Shown: positions 13,235 to 13,486 of the stretch, in pieces
Layout: every line of letters begins with the position of its first letter
How positions within the stretch are numbered: position 1 is the first letter of the stretch
Assembly: GCA_902489445.1 (NCBI GenBank)
Contig: CABTZX010000039.1
Location: 1-13,486, forward strand
DNA from: an uncultured Bacteroidales bacterium
GTDB lineage: Bacteria > Bacteroidota > Bacteroidia > Bacteroidales > Porphyromonadaceae
Direction of reading: 5' to 3'
Length of the DNA: 13,486 bases
Notes under the pieces: model-generated
What the model saw: only the letters and a program-made list of their open reading frames with translations
What the model was told of the DNA's origin: nothing
The model's database searches: none
Program-made: the position numbers and the translations under genes

Positions 13235-13486
13235 TATCCTATGGCAACGAACCGCTCTCCTGCAGAAACGGCTCATTCCTTCCTAGATGTCTGAGTAGCT
13301 GTTCCAGGGCAACGAATCGGTTGTACCGAACAATTGAGCCACTGCTCACCTTGAAATCAAGCTTGTTGTCTCGAGTAAAAGGCTTGACCCTCCCGAGAAA
13401 GCGGAGCGGTTGTCCCATAGCAATGGAGCGGAGGATGGGAGGTAATGGAGCGTTTGTATGGTGCGGTCGGAGAAAAGTCTATAGAC
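13235..13486. repeat. degenerate 22-bp-period array ending in the edge palindrome
   Basis: A TTGT word ends at 13324, 13369, 13413 and 13457 (spacings 45, 44 and 44), and AATGGAGCG occurs at 13422 and 13444, exactly 22 bp apart, with AGCGGAGCG in register at 13400. The last 13 bases (13474-13486) equal the first 13 of the window and would start the 16-bp palindrome. In reverse complement the units match those at 61-165: TATGGGACAACCGCTCCG against 114-131, and GTACAACCG against 75-83. No gene is seen. Confidence 0.6.

Noticed and set aside
1..13486. Circular 13.5-kb replicon, because the first and last 13 bases are identical
   Set aside because: The cargo is core chromosomal genes with no replication or partition gene, and 13 bp is explained by a dispersed palindromic repeat.

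Overview
The window looks like chromosomal DNA from a member of the Bacteroidales, most likely Porphyromonas or a close relative. Three things point there. The gene order rnc-fabF-acpP lies next to purN. Several genes have Bacteroidota -7 promoter boxes (TAnnTTTG), and most starts lack Shine-Dalgarno sequences. A secreted leucine-rich-repeat protein ends in what looks like a type IX secretion (Por) sorting domain. The species cannot be named from this sequence.

Layout. Positions 1-1405 carry no credible gene and are almost wholly repeats: a 22-bp palindromic array at the very edge, a G-rich repeat pair, a 10-bp-period array (431-600), a degenerate array of about 17 bp (731-1090) and a second 10-bp array (1231-1320). 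On the minus strand, acpP, fabF and rnc form one operon (3741 down to 1406), covering the acyl carrier, fatty-acid elongation and RNase III. A compact divergent promoter region (3742-3920) separates it from a plus-strand operon: purN, a CPBP-family membrane protease and an AddB-like Fe-S nuclease (3921-8258), packed with overlaps or 5-bp gaps.

The BspA-type LRR surface protein gene (8492-10204) follows with its own promoter and a strong terminator. It is bracketed by two gapless 228-bp direct repeats (8130-8357 and 10282-10509, 14 mismatches). Each holds the last 42 codons of the AddB-like gene plus four 22-bp-spaced TATATACCT units. The second copy is therefore a dead gene end, and the LRR gene looks like a cassette inserted at, or able to be lost from, the 3' end of a housekeeping gene. 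A minus-strand pair, cca (CCA-adding enzyme) and a CDF zinc-type transporter, overlaps by 8 bp (12823 down to 10534). The rest (12824-13486) holds the cca promoter candidate and a degenerate 22-bp-period array that runs into the same palindrome found at position 1.

The genes are mostly housekeeping: lipid synthesis, RNA processing, purine synthesis, recombination and tRNA maturation. The novelty lies in the DNA between them. A family of 22-bp-period arrays headed by a perfect 16-bp palindrome (AAAG-N8-CTTT) appears at both window ends and in both copies of the LRR-flanking repeat. No mobile-element enzyme, CRISPR array, tRNA or rRNA was seen.
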